Source: Bacteroidales bacterium
GTDB lineage: Bacteria; Bacteroidota; Bacteroidia; Bacteroidales; Muribaculaceae
Reading direction: 5' to 3'
NCBI GenBank assembly: GCA_014800815.1
Contig: JAAVFI010000075.1
Span: forward strand, 1-47,389
DNA: 47,389 nt
Shown here: piece by piece, positions 17,540 to 25,186 of the stretch
Layout: each line of letters begins with the position of its first letter
Numbering within the stretch: position 1 is the stretch's first letter
Notes under the pieces: model-generated
What the model was told of the DNA's origin: nothing
Database searches by the model: none
The model's input: only the letters and a program-made list of their open reading frames with translations
Translations under genes and position numbers: made by a program

Positions 17540-17773
17540 TTAGTTGAGCAACCATTCCCAGAAGAGCCTTACCCAAGGTTTAATTTGGTCATAGGCGGAT
17601 TTTACAACCACAAGACCTTTTGTTATAGACTTTATGAATCCTGTCAACGCAACAATCCATTTAGTCCATTCCTTCATCTTTGAGGTTTTCTTACTAATCG
17701 CGGAGGAACAATGGAGGGATTTCTGATTAGCCTTCTTCCCTCTGTTTGAAGGCTTTCTCTTATTTTTTGCCAT
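17540..17773 (-). CDS. Small basic/hydrophobic protein between retron RNA and RT
   Basis: 77 aa. The first 35 residues are highly basic (KNKRKPSNRGKKANQK), the last 40 hydrophobic with tryptophans (WTKWIVALTGFIKS, LVVVKSAYDQIKPW and VRLFWEWLL). It could be an amphipathic, membrane-active peptide. The gene ends 21 bases before the RT start on the same strand and follows the predicted msr-msd RNA, the place where retron effector or accessory genes often sit. I do not recognise a family; effector function is inferred from position only. Confidence 0.55.
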   Translation of the reverse strand: MAKNKRKPSNRGKKANQKSLHCSSAISKKTSKMKEWTKWIVALTGFIKSITKGLVVVKSAYDQIKPWVRLFWEWLLN

Positions 17774-17825
17774 AGTTGAAATTGTTTAGCTGTGACGACA
17801 TTGTCACGTGCCAAAACCAACATCG

Positions 17826-18083
17826 GTACATGCTAAAACTAACTATAAGCATTGTCTCCATTGCTCTCTAAATTTCACGTGCCATAAAATGACACTAAGG
17901 ATAACAACTATAAAGCACAATGGCCTATTATCCAATAAGGTAAAGTATAAACAACACTACAATACAACAATAAACCTAAAGGCTTGTAAAGTTGTGTCGT
18001 ACGGCCAGAGGTCTTTTGTTAACCAGGTCAACCCGGTTGGGTGCGAATTTAATCGCTTCAATTTTTAGTTTCGTTTTAGCTAC
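17826..18083 (-). ncRNA. Predicted retron msr-msd RNA
   Basis: About 258 bases, transcribed leftward, with no ORF. The ends are inverted repeats: the 5' arm (18066-18083) contains GTAGCTAAAACGAAACTA and the 3' arm (17826-17845) TAGTTAGTTTTAGC then atGTAC. They pair over GCTAAAAC/GTTTTAGC, AACTA/TAGTT and GTA/TAC with small bulges, as the a1/a2 arms of retron RNAs do. Inside are a stem AACCAGGT/ACCCGGTT (18021-18038), a hairpin at 17924-17940 (CCTATT/AATAAGG) and a stem GCCAT/ATGGC (17881-17885 with 17920-17924). A consensus promoter lies about 30 bases upstream. The branching G and the msr/msd border cannot be set by eye. Confidence 0.7.
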
Positions 18084-18121
18084 AAAAGCCTTCTCAGTAT
18101 TTCAATGTACTAATACTAATG

Positions 18122-18153
18122 CAAAGGTACAAACTTTAACTTGAATCTGCAAG
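18122..18153 (-). promoter_or_regulatory. Promoter of the retron
   Basis: Minus strand CTTG (18150-18153), 20 bases, TACCTTTG (18122-18129). Transcription should start near 18116, about 30 bases before the a1 arm, and give a leader of about 340 bases before the 77-aa ORF, which is the predicted retron RNA. Confidence 0.65.
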
Positions 18154-18243
18154 ACCTATTAGTGCGATATTTTCCTGAAAATTTAGTCTGATATAGTGTA
18201 GTACTCCTTTTTATAAGAAATCGTATCCGCCTGTTGAGATTCC

Positions 18244-18521
18244 CTACTCTTTGGAATGCGGGAGGTTGGAAGAACCTTCTTCATAATTTGATCGGAATAC
18301 ATACGTAAAGGAAGCAAATATATGGGCAGAGAATTCTCGTCTATATGCCTCTAAATATTCATACTCATGGACTGGCTTATGCTGATATGAAATTCTTGCT
18401 GTCCGATAAAAAAAGTGTTATGATGATTTAGGACAGATACTTGCAAAGCGATCGACTTTAGTCGATTACCATTTATAGGATTCTGCCATTCTTGGTTAGC
18501 TAGCTGTCGCCACATAGCCAT
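18244..18521 (-). pseudogene. Broken small gene in two frames, unknown family
   Basis: Starting at ATG 18519-18521, eight bases after TAACTTTG (18530-18537), 56 codons read MAMWRQLANQEWQN...FFIGQQEFHISISQS and stop at 18351. In the next frame the reading continues without a gap of sense as PVHEYEYLEAYRREFSAHI and then FASFTYVFRSNYEEGSS to a stop at 18244-18246. The two halves look like one protein of about 95 aa split by a one-base shift near 18370. It could also be chance. No known family is recognised. Confidence 0.35.
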
Positions 18522-18683
18522 GCGCAATACAAAGTTATTTAATCAGATTGCAATAATAGTTTTCGTTATTCCGAAGCATTCCCTAATACTCCCCATAGTT
18601 TCCTCAATATACCCCAAGAAAAATTTTCTCAGTGAACATTTCGCGAATATAGGAGTACGAGGTTTGTATTCTGAAATCTACTG

Positions 18684-18715
18684 CAAAGCTAACATAGCCT
18701 CAAAACCGTGCCAAA
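18684..18715 (-). promoter_or_regulatory. Consensus promoter without an intact gene behind it
   Basis: Minus strand TTTG (18712-18715), exactly 20 bases, TAGCTTTG (18684-18691). The first 150 bases downstream hold only ORFs of fewer than 20 codons. It may drive the broken gene at 18244-18521, an RNA, or be a relic. The stretch 18122-18997 otherwise contains no gene I can support. Confidence 0.45.
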
Positions 18716-18997
18716 TTTTTACGGACAAAGTCCGCAGTTGCCCGTAAATGGTCCGGTTGAGTCTGAGTAATGTCCGGTTGCCTTGAATTTCGATTGCAAG
18801 GTTATATCACGCATTATCCATTTTTTCAATTGGAAATCATCGAACATCGATGAAATCAAAGCAATGTGAGATAAAAATTTACCCCCAAGATAGAGCATTT
18901 GATTGAGCACATATAGCTTATGATTGCATTGATGGGGAGATTACAAAAATGGAAATTCCGACTCTCAACGCCATCGTGTCAAGAATCGGGAAAAAAT

Positions 18998-19474
18998 CTA
19001 TTTTGGGGTTGACTCAATATATTCTAAAGAACGCAGTATTGTTATGGATGGTAGAAAGTCTCCTATTGTTCTATATTGGAAATCTCGCACATTCATATTC
19101 TTAGGTAGTATGATATATTTGGTATGATCATAATACAATCTAATCTCAAAGCTTGAGCCAGAACCATTTCTATATTTGCCAATCTTTGTAATCTGTAAAG
19201 ATTTCTCTTTTTCTGATATATGAATCAGATCTGGTCCAATACAGTTCCCATCAAGAAAAAATGAAACTTCACTGCTCATCCAATACCCATTCATAGAATG
19301 AGAGCCCGACCCAATTTGTGCAATTATATCACATATTGATGAGATTGAGTCCTCATATAGTTTGGATAGATTCGTTTTTAGCGCAACTGACGTAAAATTG
19401 TTTGTTTCCATACAAAACCATCTTATGAGAGTATTATATTCCTGAAATATGTTAAAATATTCAATCCGATTCAT
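18998..19474 (-). CDS. Hypothetical protein next to the ATPase pair
   Basis: 158 aa, soluble, low GC. The N-terminal half is helical (MNRIEYFNIFQEYNTLIRWF, LSKLYEDSISSICDIIAQIG), the second half beta-rich (SSEVSFFLDGN, SSFEIRLYYDHTKYIILP). No signal peptide, membrane segment or catalytic motif that I recognise. It lies 50 bases downstream of the 175-aa gene on the same strand, so it may be the third gene of that set or an unrelated neighbour. Confidence 0.55.
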   Translation of the reverse strand: MNRIEYFNIFQEYNTLIRWFCMETNNFTSVALKTNLSKLYEDSISSICDIIAQIGSGSHSMNGYWMSSEVSFFLDGNCIGPDLIHISEKEKSLQITKIGKYRNGSGSSFEIRLYYDHTKYIILPKNMNVRDFQYRTIGDFLPSITILRSLEYIESTPK

Positions 19475-19524
19475 TCAATTGGATTCAGGGGCGTTCGGCG
19501 GGGTTGAAAATGGGAAGCTAACTA

Positions 19525-20052
19525 TTATTTTATCAACTTCCCATAATCCCAAGTCTGACCGACAGAGACTATTTTATGTAGGGCCAACTTTCTTCCCTGA
19601 ATGGAATTTGGTATTATCCGTAAATCCGTAGTACCCGATGAAACCCAATAGAATTCTTTTGTACCGGGAAGTTTTAGCATTTCAGGAGCTACCGAACCTA
19701 GCCAACGCTTGACAAAAATCACTTTCTTCACCATACAGTCAATTTCTGATGTATGCGCAGGGTGTATTTCAATGAAGAATGTCTTTCCAGCATAATCCAA
19801 AGCATAGTCCCATCGATTCTCATGCGAATATGTGGCTTTGGCTGCATCATCTAAGTTCACGCTGTAATTCAATCTTGACGTTGATGGAACCTTGATTTTC
19901 TTTCGTTCATTATTGCCAAATGCTCCTAATCCAACGTTCAAATATGGGCGAAGTATTGAACAATTCTCACATACCGAACGAAGCGTATCCGATGACGTTT
20001 CAGACAAGGAGAAATCTCGCATATTATCTTTATTTTTATTTCGCTTTCCCAT
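19525..20052 (-). CDS. Hypothetical protein with a nuclease-like D...E-x-H segment
   Basis: 175 aa from ATG at 20050-20052, one base after the stop of the ATPase gene; a TTG at 20061 would add three residues with an 8-base overlap. The middle reads RWDYALDYAGKTFFIEIHPA, a pattern like the PD-(D/E)XK nuclease core (Asp, beta strand, Glu-x-Lys) but with His in place of Lys. The following helix and a strand around KEFYWVSSGTTDLRIIP fit such a fold loosely. Tight coupling to an AAA ATPase suggests an ATPase-effector pair as in several anti-phage systems. Nuclease activity is inference. Confidence 0.6.
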   Translation of the reverse strand: MGKRNKNKDNMRDFSLSETSSDTLRSVCENCSILRPYLNVGLGAFGNNERKKIKVPSTSRLNYSVNLDDAAKATYSHENRWDYALDYAGKTFFIEIHPAHTSEIDCMVKKVIFVKRWLGSVAPEMLKLPGTKEFYWVSSGTTDLRIIPNSIQGRKLALHKIVSVGQTWDYGKLIK

Positions 20053-20053
20053 A

Positions 20054-21205
20054 TCACTCAAGATATTCAGAAACTACATTATTCATACGCGATGCAAATT
20101 CTGCTAACCCACCCCACTCAGATAGATAGGATTCATTAGAAGACACATCTAGACTACTAATATCTCTTGTCATCACTTTCCCATTATCCTCTTGTCGATA
20201 GAAATAATATGTTCTAATTGTTTTATCATACATTTTTTTTAACATTTTCCCTACCGATGAGTCAGGATTAACTTCTAACATTTTACAAATGGCCTTGTGA
20301 AAATGAAGAGAATTCCCTTTTATCGTATTAAAGGCCCAAGCAAATTCTAAGAAAATTGATGAATGTGTTGATACAATTACTTGGTATCCTGAATCGATCA
20401 ATAATTCAATTATTTGAAGAAGTACGCTTGCTATAGCCTTCGGATGAAGACCCATTTCTGGTTCCTCTATAATTACTGTGGAGTAATGATCTCGCTTGAC
20501 AACCTTTGAAGGTGGACCAGAGAGACAATAGAAAGCCAATAGCAAAGGCATAAATTCCTTCTGACCCGTACTCCAAGCCATAAAAGGAATCTTCATTCCA
20601 TTTACAGACAGAAGCATCTTCTTTTGACCAGATACTTCAGACATCACTACCTCTCCATTGTGAAATATATTTTTATCAAATAACTTCTTTTGCAGATTTT
20701 TAAATCTTTCCTTTATAGGAAAAATCTTATCCTTATTCCCTAGGCCGAACTGTACAAATGTTCGTAATGTCTCAGTAAATTCTCTTAGCACATAAGGAGT
20801 GGTAAATGAGAAATCACTGAAAAATTTCGGAAAGCCATCCCCCATACAAATAATTCTCTGTGCAGGCACATAGAACACCGATGCTTCCTTTCCTGATGAA
20901 TTTTTAGAGAGATTTTTGAGAGTCAAATTCGTATTGTCCAAATTCAAGATCGTATCAGCTTTCCATATTCCCTCCATTCCTTCTCCATAATACACATTCA
21001 ATATCTTCCGAGCATTGTGCCCAAGTATATAATTATACCTATCAAGTGTCTCAATGATATTATCTCTATCCTGGGCCAATTTTAGTGATTCTAATGCCAG
21101 GCTTTTCCCGCTGGCCTGAGGCCCGACAAAAAAAGTAAGGTCACCGAACTCAACATTGACATCAGCCAACGGTCCGAGGTTTTTTATTTCAATATGATTA
21201 ATCAT
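20054..21205 (-). CDS. AAA family ATPase, ABC/SMC-like (OLD/AAA15 type)
   Basis: 383 aa. N-terminal IEIKNLGPLADVNVEFGDLT leads into Walker A FVGPQASGKS (26-35). A signature-like WSTGQKE (211-217), Walker B TVIIEEPEMGLHP (243-255) and switch His in VIVSTHSS (276-283) follow. This is the AAA_15/AAA_21 type of ABC ATPase found in OLD nucleases, PtuA of Septu, AriA of PARIS and retron-associated ATPases. No TOPRIM domain is present, so an effector should be elsewhere; the next gene, starting one base after the stop, is the obvious candidate. GC content is clearly lower than in the flanking core genes, fitting horizontal transfer. Confidence 0.85.
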   Translation of the reverse strand: MINHIEIKNLGPLADVNVEFGDLTFFVGPQASGKSLALESLKLAQDRDNIIETLDRYNYILGHNARKILNVYYGEGMEGIWKADTILNLDNTNLTLKNLSKNSSGKEASVFYVPAQRIICMGDGFPKFFSDFSFTTPYVLREFTETLRTFVQFGLGNKDKIFPIKERFKNLQKKLFDKNIFHNGEVVMSEVSGQKKMLLSVNGMKIPFMAWSTGQKEFMPLLLAFYCLSGPPSKVVKRDHYSTVIIEEPEMGLHPKAIASVLLQIIELLIDSGYQVIVSTHSSIFLEFAWAFNTIKGNSLHFHKAICKMLEVNPDSSVGKMLKKMYDKTIRTYYFYRQEDNGKVMTRDISSLDVSSNESYLSEWGGLAEFASRMNNVVSEYLE

Positions 21206-21284
21206 TATTAAACATTTAAAAATTCGAACATCCTGGTAAAAATCGTAAAATACACGTTAACACTTTATCTTTCACCAGAATTTA

Positions 21285-22295
21285 CTAATAATCTATTTTA
21301 TTAGTCTCGCAATACTTAATGGCTTCTGAATCTCCTCCTTTCGCCGCAGTCTTATACCAAGAATAGGCGACTCCAATATCTTTTTTGGTGCCTATACCAT
21401 TTTTATAACATATTGCAACACAACGTTGGCCCCAAGAATTACCTGCATTGGCTGCCTTGTTATACTGAAGAAATGCTAACGAATCATTCTGCTCTACGCC
21501 TTTTCCAAATTGGTAAAAATTACCAAGTTTGCACATCGCGTCAGTGTTTCCTTGCTTTGCCGACTTTTTATAATAAGAAAGCGCTATATTAAAACTTTGA
21601 TTAGTACCTTCCCCTAATTCATACATATTACCCAAAAGATAGTTTCCTTCGTTATCTAACTTATCCTTTGGAACTATTCTTATTAAATTGAATGCCTTCA
21701 CCTTATCAGCTTTTATATTATCTTCTCCAGAATAATATAATGCAGCCATTGTCAAGCAACATTTAGGGCTGTTTAAACTTACCCCCTTTTGCAAATATTC
21801 TATAAATTTCGCTGTATCGATAGGTAGACCATTTTGAACGTCACGAACCATTTCGATCCCACTAAGATAAAAGTAAGCATCGGGGTTCCCATGAGAGGCA
21901 GCTTTGTTAAACCAATAGAACGCGGAGTCTAGATTTTCTTGTCCTGGATATGCCATATATATTTGAGCGAGCCCATTCATCGCATTGCCATTACCTTTTT
22001 CACAAGCGGAAATATAATATGCTTTAGCTTTTAAAGGATCTCGATCTACACCAAGACCAAATTTATATGCCCGGCCAAGAAACCAGGCAGCTATCTCATC
22101 TTTATAATGGTGGCGAGAAGCCCAATCAAATGTTTCTTTCACTCTGACGCTGTCAGAAACATAAGCCAAGAGGCTATCATCAGAGATTGTGCCAGAACGA
22201 TAATCACTCACCACTTTTTGAATAGGGCTATTATCTCTGCATGAAAAGCAAAATATCGAAAGTATGAGTGGAATTGCGTAGATTAGCTTTTTCAT
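21285..22295 (-). CDS. Sel1-repeat lipoprotein
   Basis: 336 aa from MKKLIYAIPLILSIFCFSC; an ATG ten codons upstream (22325) would spoil the signal peptide. Lipobox Cys at residue 19 (FCFSC). The rest is a chain of about seven Sel1-like repeats of 35-36 residues, e.g. AWFLGRAYKFGLGVDRDPLK, AMNGLAQIYMAY, GNYLLGNMYELGEGTNQSFN, AMCKLGNFYQFGKGVEQNDS and GQRCVAICYKNGIGTKKDIG. Sel1 repeats form an alpha-solenoid used for protein binding. It lies 79 bases upstream of the AAA gene on the same strand; a part in the same conflict system is possible but not shown. Confidence 0.85.
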   Translation of the reverse strand: MKKLIYAIPLILSIFCFSCRDNSPIQKVVSDYRSGTISDDSLLAYVSDSVRVKETFDWASRHHYKDEIAAWFLGRAYKFGLGVDRDPLKAKAYYISACEKGNGNAMNGLAQIYMAYPGQENLDSAFYWFNKAASHGNPDAYFYLSGIEMVRDVQNGLPIDTAKFIEYLQKGVSLNSPKCCLTMAALYYSGEDNIKADKVKAFNLIRIVPKDKLDNEGNYLLGNMYELGEGTNQSFNIALSYYKKSAKQGNTDAMCKLGNFYQFGKGVEQNDSLAFLQYNKAANAGNSWGQRCVAICYKNGIGTKKDIGVAYSWYKTAAKGGDSEAIKYCETNKIDY

Positions 22296-22423
22296 TGGGA
22301 TGTTACTAAAAGTTAAATTATTCAAATTCGTTTCATTCAGTATAATTCATTGCGATTTATTTCGGTTGAAATGGGGTGTTGGCGCGGGGTTGGTTGATAC
22401 CGCGTTGACACGGGTTGAAATTG

Positions 22424-22462
22424 AAAATTGCAAGCAACTGAATTTCAATTACTTGCAATTTT
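22424..22462 (-). terminator. Terminator behind tRNA-Leu
   Basis: AAAATTGCAAG and CTTGCAATTTT form an 11-bp stem with a 17-base loop, three bases after the tRNA 3' end; the descending arm supplies a T-rich end. Confidence 0.7.
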
Positions 22463-22465
22463 ATA

Positions 22466-22549
22466 TGGTGCCCAGAACAGGACTCGAACCTGCACGCCTC
22501 GCAGCACTCGCACCTGAAACGAGCGCGTCTACCATTCCGCCACCTGGGC
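22466..22549 (-). tRNA. tRNA-Leu(CAG)
   Basis: 84 bases with CCA encoded. The acceptor stem GCCCAGG pairs with the 3' end TCTGGGC; D-arm GCGGAATGGTAGACGC; the anticodon stem CTCGT/GCGAG encloses the loop TTCAGGT, giving anticodon CAG; a long variable arm, as in Leu tRNAs; T-arm GCAGGTTCGAGTCCTGT. It reads CUG codons. It marks the right edge of the AT-rich accessory island; no copy of its 3' end was found at the other edge. Confidence 0.92.
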
Positions 22550-22678
22550 TTTTGCGTTGCAAAGTTAGGCATTTTTTTTCAATTTGTGACAACTTCCGAC
22601 GATTTTTTTTGCTATTTTTGTTGAAAATTTGGGCTCGTAAGAGTCTGTTCGTTATACTGAATTAATTTGCAATAAGTT

Positions 22679-23131
22679 ATGAGTATTCTTAAGGAAGGCG
22701 TTCCCGTTGGATTGTGTTGCGATCATGCCGGGTTTGAACTCAAATCCATGATTATCGGCTGGCTTGAGGCCAATAATATCGCGTGGCAGGATTTCGGGAC
22801 ATACAGTACCGAGAGCTGCGATTATCCCGATTTCGCACACCCGTGCGCCGAGGCCGTCGAGAGTGGTAAGTGCTATCCGGGGATCGCTATCTGCGGTTCG
22901 GGCAACGGCATTGGTATGACCATGAACAAGCATCAGGGCATACGCGCAGCCCACTGCTGGCTCCCCGAACTGGCACGTCTCGCCCGCGAGCATAATGATG
23001 CCAATGTGCTCGTTCTGCCCGCACGATTCATCGAACCTTCTGTGGCTCTTGAGTGTGTGGAAGTGTTCCTCAACACCGGTTTCGAGGGTGGTCGCCACAC
23101 TCGCCGCGTGGAGAAAATCCCCGTGCACTGA
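22679..23131 (+). CDS. rpiB: Ribose-5-phosphate isomerase B
   Basis: 150 aa. LCCDHAGFELKSMI has the family's D-H-A-G motif; AICGSGNGIGMTMNKHQGIRAA holds the catalytic Cys and anion-binding loop; HNDANVLVLPARFI is the conserved later strand. It interconverts ribose 5-phosphate and ribulose 5-phosphate; allose-6-phosphate activity occurs in some members. LacA/LacB subunits share the fold, but no tagatose genes are near. A possible -7 box TATTTTTG is at 22613-22620. Confidence 0.92.
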   Translation: MSILKEGVPVGLCCDHAGFELKSMIIGWLEANNIAWQDFGTYSTESCDYPDFAHPCAEAVESGKCYPGIAICGSGNGIGMTMNKHQGIRAAHCWLPELARLAREHNDANVLVLPARFIEPSVALECVEVFLNTGFEGGRHTRRVEKIPVH

Positions 23132-23140
23132 TAGGCCCGC

Positions 23141-24250
23141 TTACTCGTCGTCATTCTCGGCCGGCGTTCCTTCTCGGGGCGCCGGTTCGCTTATATAGCG
23201 GGTGTAGTAGGTGAAAATCAGTGTGGTAGCGGGTAGGGCAATAATCATTCCGATGATTCCGAGCAAGCTGCCCCACACGGTGAGTGCAAGCAGAATCATG
23301 GCCGGATTCAATCCCATTTCGCGCCCCATTACGTGCGGGGTGATGATATAGTCGCAGATGCCCTGACTCACAGCATATACGAGCAGACATTTGCCCATTT
23401 CGGGGAGGAACATCGCCTCTCCGCCCAGCGAGTAGATAAAGCAGATTGCGGCTATAGGAATGAGTGTAATGTACTGGAAATAAGGTATCATGTACAGCAC
23501 GCCTACGAGTATGCCCATAGGTATGGCGAGCGGGAGTCCGATAATTGAAAATCCGGTGCAGTAGAATACTGCCGCGCACAGAGCCACCTTGCCTTGCCCG
23601 CGGAAATAGTGGTTCATACTCACCTCAACCTGATGTACGACGTTGATTGCCGGTTTGCGGAATCGGTGAGGGATAATCATCTTGAACCCGCGCACAATCG
23701 CCGGATAATCAATGAGAATGAATAGAACGTATATCAGCGTGAGCAGCCACATAAGTATGCTCAGCACAAAGTCGAGCGACTCCTCGATAATCGACGTACC
23801 CTTGTTGAGCACCGTCTCCAGGTGAGTGCCGTCGAGCATCGCCTTGAGATTGTCGGGGTTGAAGTAGCGCCCGATAAAGTCCACGATAGCAGTGTATTCC
23901 GGCGGCAGATTCCGCTGCCCCGAAGTCACGCTGTGTATGATATCTCCGAGTGTATCGAGCTCGCGTATCACCGCCGGCGTAAAGAGATATATGATAGCCC
24001 CGATGAGCACCGTCACATCCAGAATGGTGAGTATCGACGGTATCGCCAACCCCTTGCTGCGGGTCAGGCGGCGGTTGAGGTCTACCAGCGGCTGAAGCAG
24101 ATAGGCTATGAAGCACGCCGCGAAGAAAGGCAGAAGCACGTCGCTCAGATAGCGTATCAGGGCTATCAATGCCACCGAGGTCGCCAGCCCGATTATAAGC
24201 TTCATTATCCTGTCCGTGGTCCAGAAATGTCCTTTAGGATCTTCTGCCAT
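23141..24250 (-). CDS. AI-2E family transporter (PerM/TqsA-like)
   Basis: 369 aa. Hydrophobic segments near 12-30, 32-50, 60-85, then a soluble stretch, and further segments at about 155-180, 215-245, 245-270 and 310-345. The pattern of two early helices, a loop with VIRELDTLGDIIHSV, and the C-terminal LPLAIPMGILVGVLYMIPYF and GRMGLNPAM-like stretch (here GREMGLNPAMILLALTVWG) is that of the AI-2E/PerM family. Members export small molecules or act as Na+/H+ antiporters; the substrate here is not predictable. The C-terminal tail is acidic. Confidence 0.88.
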   Translation of the reverse strand: MAEDPKGHFWTTDRIMKLIIGLATSVALIALIRYLSDVLLPFFAACFIAYLLQPLVDLNRRLTRSKGLAIPSILTILDVTVLIGAIIYLFTPAVIRELDTLGDIIHSVTSGQRNLPPEYTAIVDFIGRYFNPDNLKAMLDGTHLETVLNKGTSIIEESLDFVLSILMWLLTLIYVLFILIDYPAIVRGFKMIIPHRFRKPAINVVHQVEVSMNHYFRGQGKVALCAAVFYCTGFSIIGLPLAIPMGILVGVLYMIPYFQYITLIPIAAICFIYSLGGEAMFLPEMGKCLLVYAVSQGICDYIITPHVMGREMGLNPAMILLALTVWGSLLGIIGMIIALPATTLIFTYYTRYISEPAPREGTPAENDDE

Positions 24251-24286
24251 AAGTCTTTAGTCCAATTGCCGAGTTGCTAAATAACG

Positions 24287-24329
24287 CCGCCCGGGCTCTT
24301 TCGTATCGGTCGAACTGAGTCCCGGGCGG
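24287..24329 (-). terminator. Hairpin between nagB and the AI-2E gene
   Basis: CCGCCCGGG and CCCGGGCGG form a perfect 9-bp GC-rich stem with a 25-base loop. On the minus strand GTTATTTAG follows, a weak T-tail. It should end nagB transcripts before the AI-2E gene. Confidence 0.65.
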
Positions 24330-24350
24330 TTATTTTATAGAAGTGATATT

Positions 24351-25160
24351 TTAGAGCTGAGAGTCCGGGTCGAGGTTGGCACCTTCGATATCCTTGAAGT
24401 AGCGGTAAGTACCTACTTTAAGTTCCTCGCAAGCAGCTTCGTCAGCTACGATGATAGCCTTCGGGTGCATCTGGAGAGCCGAGATGGTCCACATCTGAGT
24501 GATGCCGCCTTCCACGCCGTGGTGAAGGGCGCGCGATTTATTGTGGCCGTTTACCATGAGCATCACGCTGCGGGCATCCATGATAGTGCCTACGCCAACG
24601 GTGAGAGCGGTCTTGGGCACGAGATTGACGTTGCCTTCGAAGAAGCGTGAGTTGGCGATGATAGTATCCTGAGTAAGAGTTTTAACACGAGTGCGTGATG
24701 TGAGCGACGAACCCGGTTCGTTGAAAGCGATGTGTCCGTCAGGACCTACGCCACCCATGAAGAGGTCGATGCCGCCGTACTGCTTGATTTTGGCTTCGAA
24801 ACGTGCACATTCAGCTTCGAGGTCGGCAGCGTTGCCGTTGAGGATATTTACATTCTCTGCGGGGATGTCGATGTGGCTGAAGAAGTTGTTCCACATAAAC
24901 GAGTGGTAGCTTTCAGGGTGATCTTCGGGCAGGCCCACATATTCATCCATGTTGAAAGTCACAACATTCTTGAAAGAAACCTTACCCTCATTGTAGAGTT
25001 CGATAAGGCGGCGGTACATGCCCAAAGGAGAAGAACCGGTAGGGCAGCCGAGTACAAAAGGATGCTCTGCAGTAGGTTTTGCTTCGTTAATGCGTGCGGC
25101 CACGTAGTTTCCGGCCCAGCGGGAGAGGGCGGAGTAGTCAGGCTCGATTACAAGTCTCAT
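24351..25160 (-). CDS. nagB: Glucosamine-6-phosphate deaminase
   Basis: 269 aa, normal NagB length. [19 protein letters not shown] is the phosphate-binding start, [20 protein letters not shown] holds the catalytic Asp, [20 protein letters not shown] contains the Asp-His-Glu active-site residues, and [19 protein letters not shown] is conserved. It converts glucosamine 6-phosphate to fructose 6-phosphate and ammonia, feeding amino sugars (mucin, chitin, peptidoglycan) into glycolysis. It follows the outer-membrane gene by 26 bases on the same strand, so the two may be cotranscribed. Confidence 0.96.
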   Translation of the reverse strand: MRLVIEPDYSALSRWAGNYVAARINEAKPTAEHPFVLGCPTGSSPLGMYRRLIELYNEGKVSFKNVVTFNMDEYVGLPEDHPESYHSFMWNNFFSHIDIPAENVNILNGNAADLEAECARFEAKIKQYGGIDLFMGGVGPDGHIAFNEPGSSLTSRTRVKTLTQDTIIANSRFFEGNVNLVPKTALTVGVGTIMDARSVMLMVNGHNKSRALHHGVEGGITQMWTISALQMHPKAIIVADEAACEELKVGTYRYFKDIEGANLDPDSQL

Positions 25161-25186
25161 TGTCTATGAATTTTAATAGTTGTTTA

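Noticed and set aside
17804-17884. Two copies of TCACGTGCCA 71 bases apart, considered as an operator pair
   Set aside because: One copy is inside the predicted retron RNA and one beside a small hairpin; no regulator gene is near, so no function can be assigned.
18520-18910. Two ORFs of 75 and 63 codons on opposite strands
   Set aside because: No upstream signals matching their starts, no family, and one overlaps a consensus promoter of the other strand.
22466-22549. tRNA-Leu as an integration site of the island
   Set aside because: No second copy of the tRNA 3' end was found between 12.5 and 19.5 kb, and there is no integrase gene.
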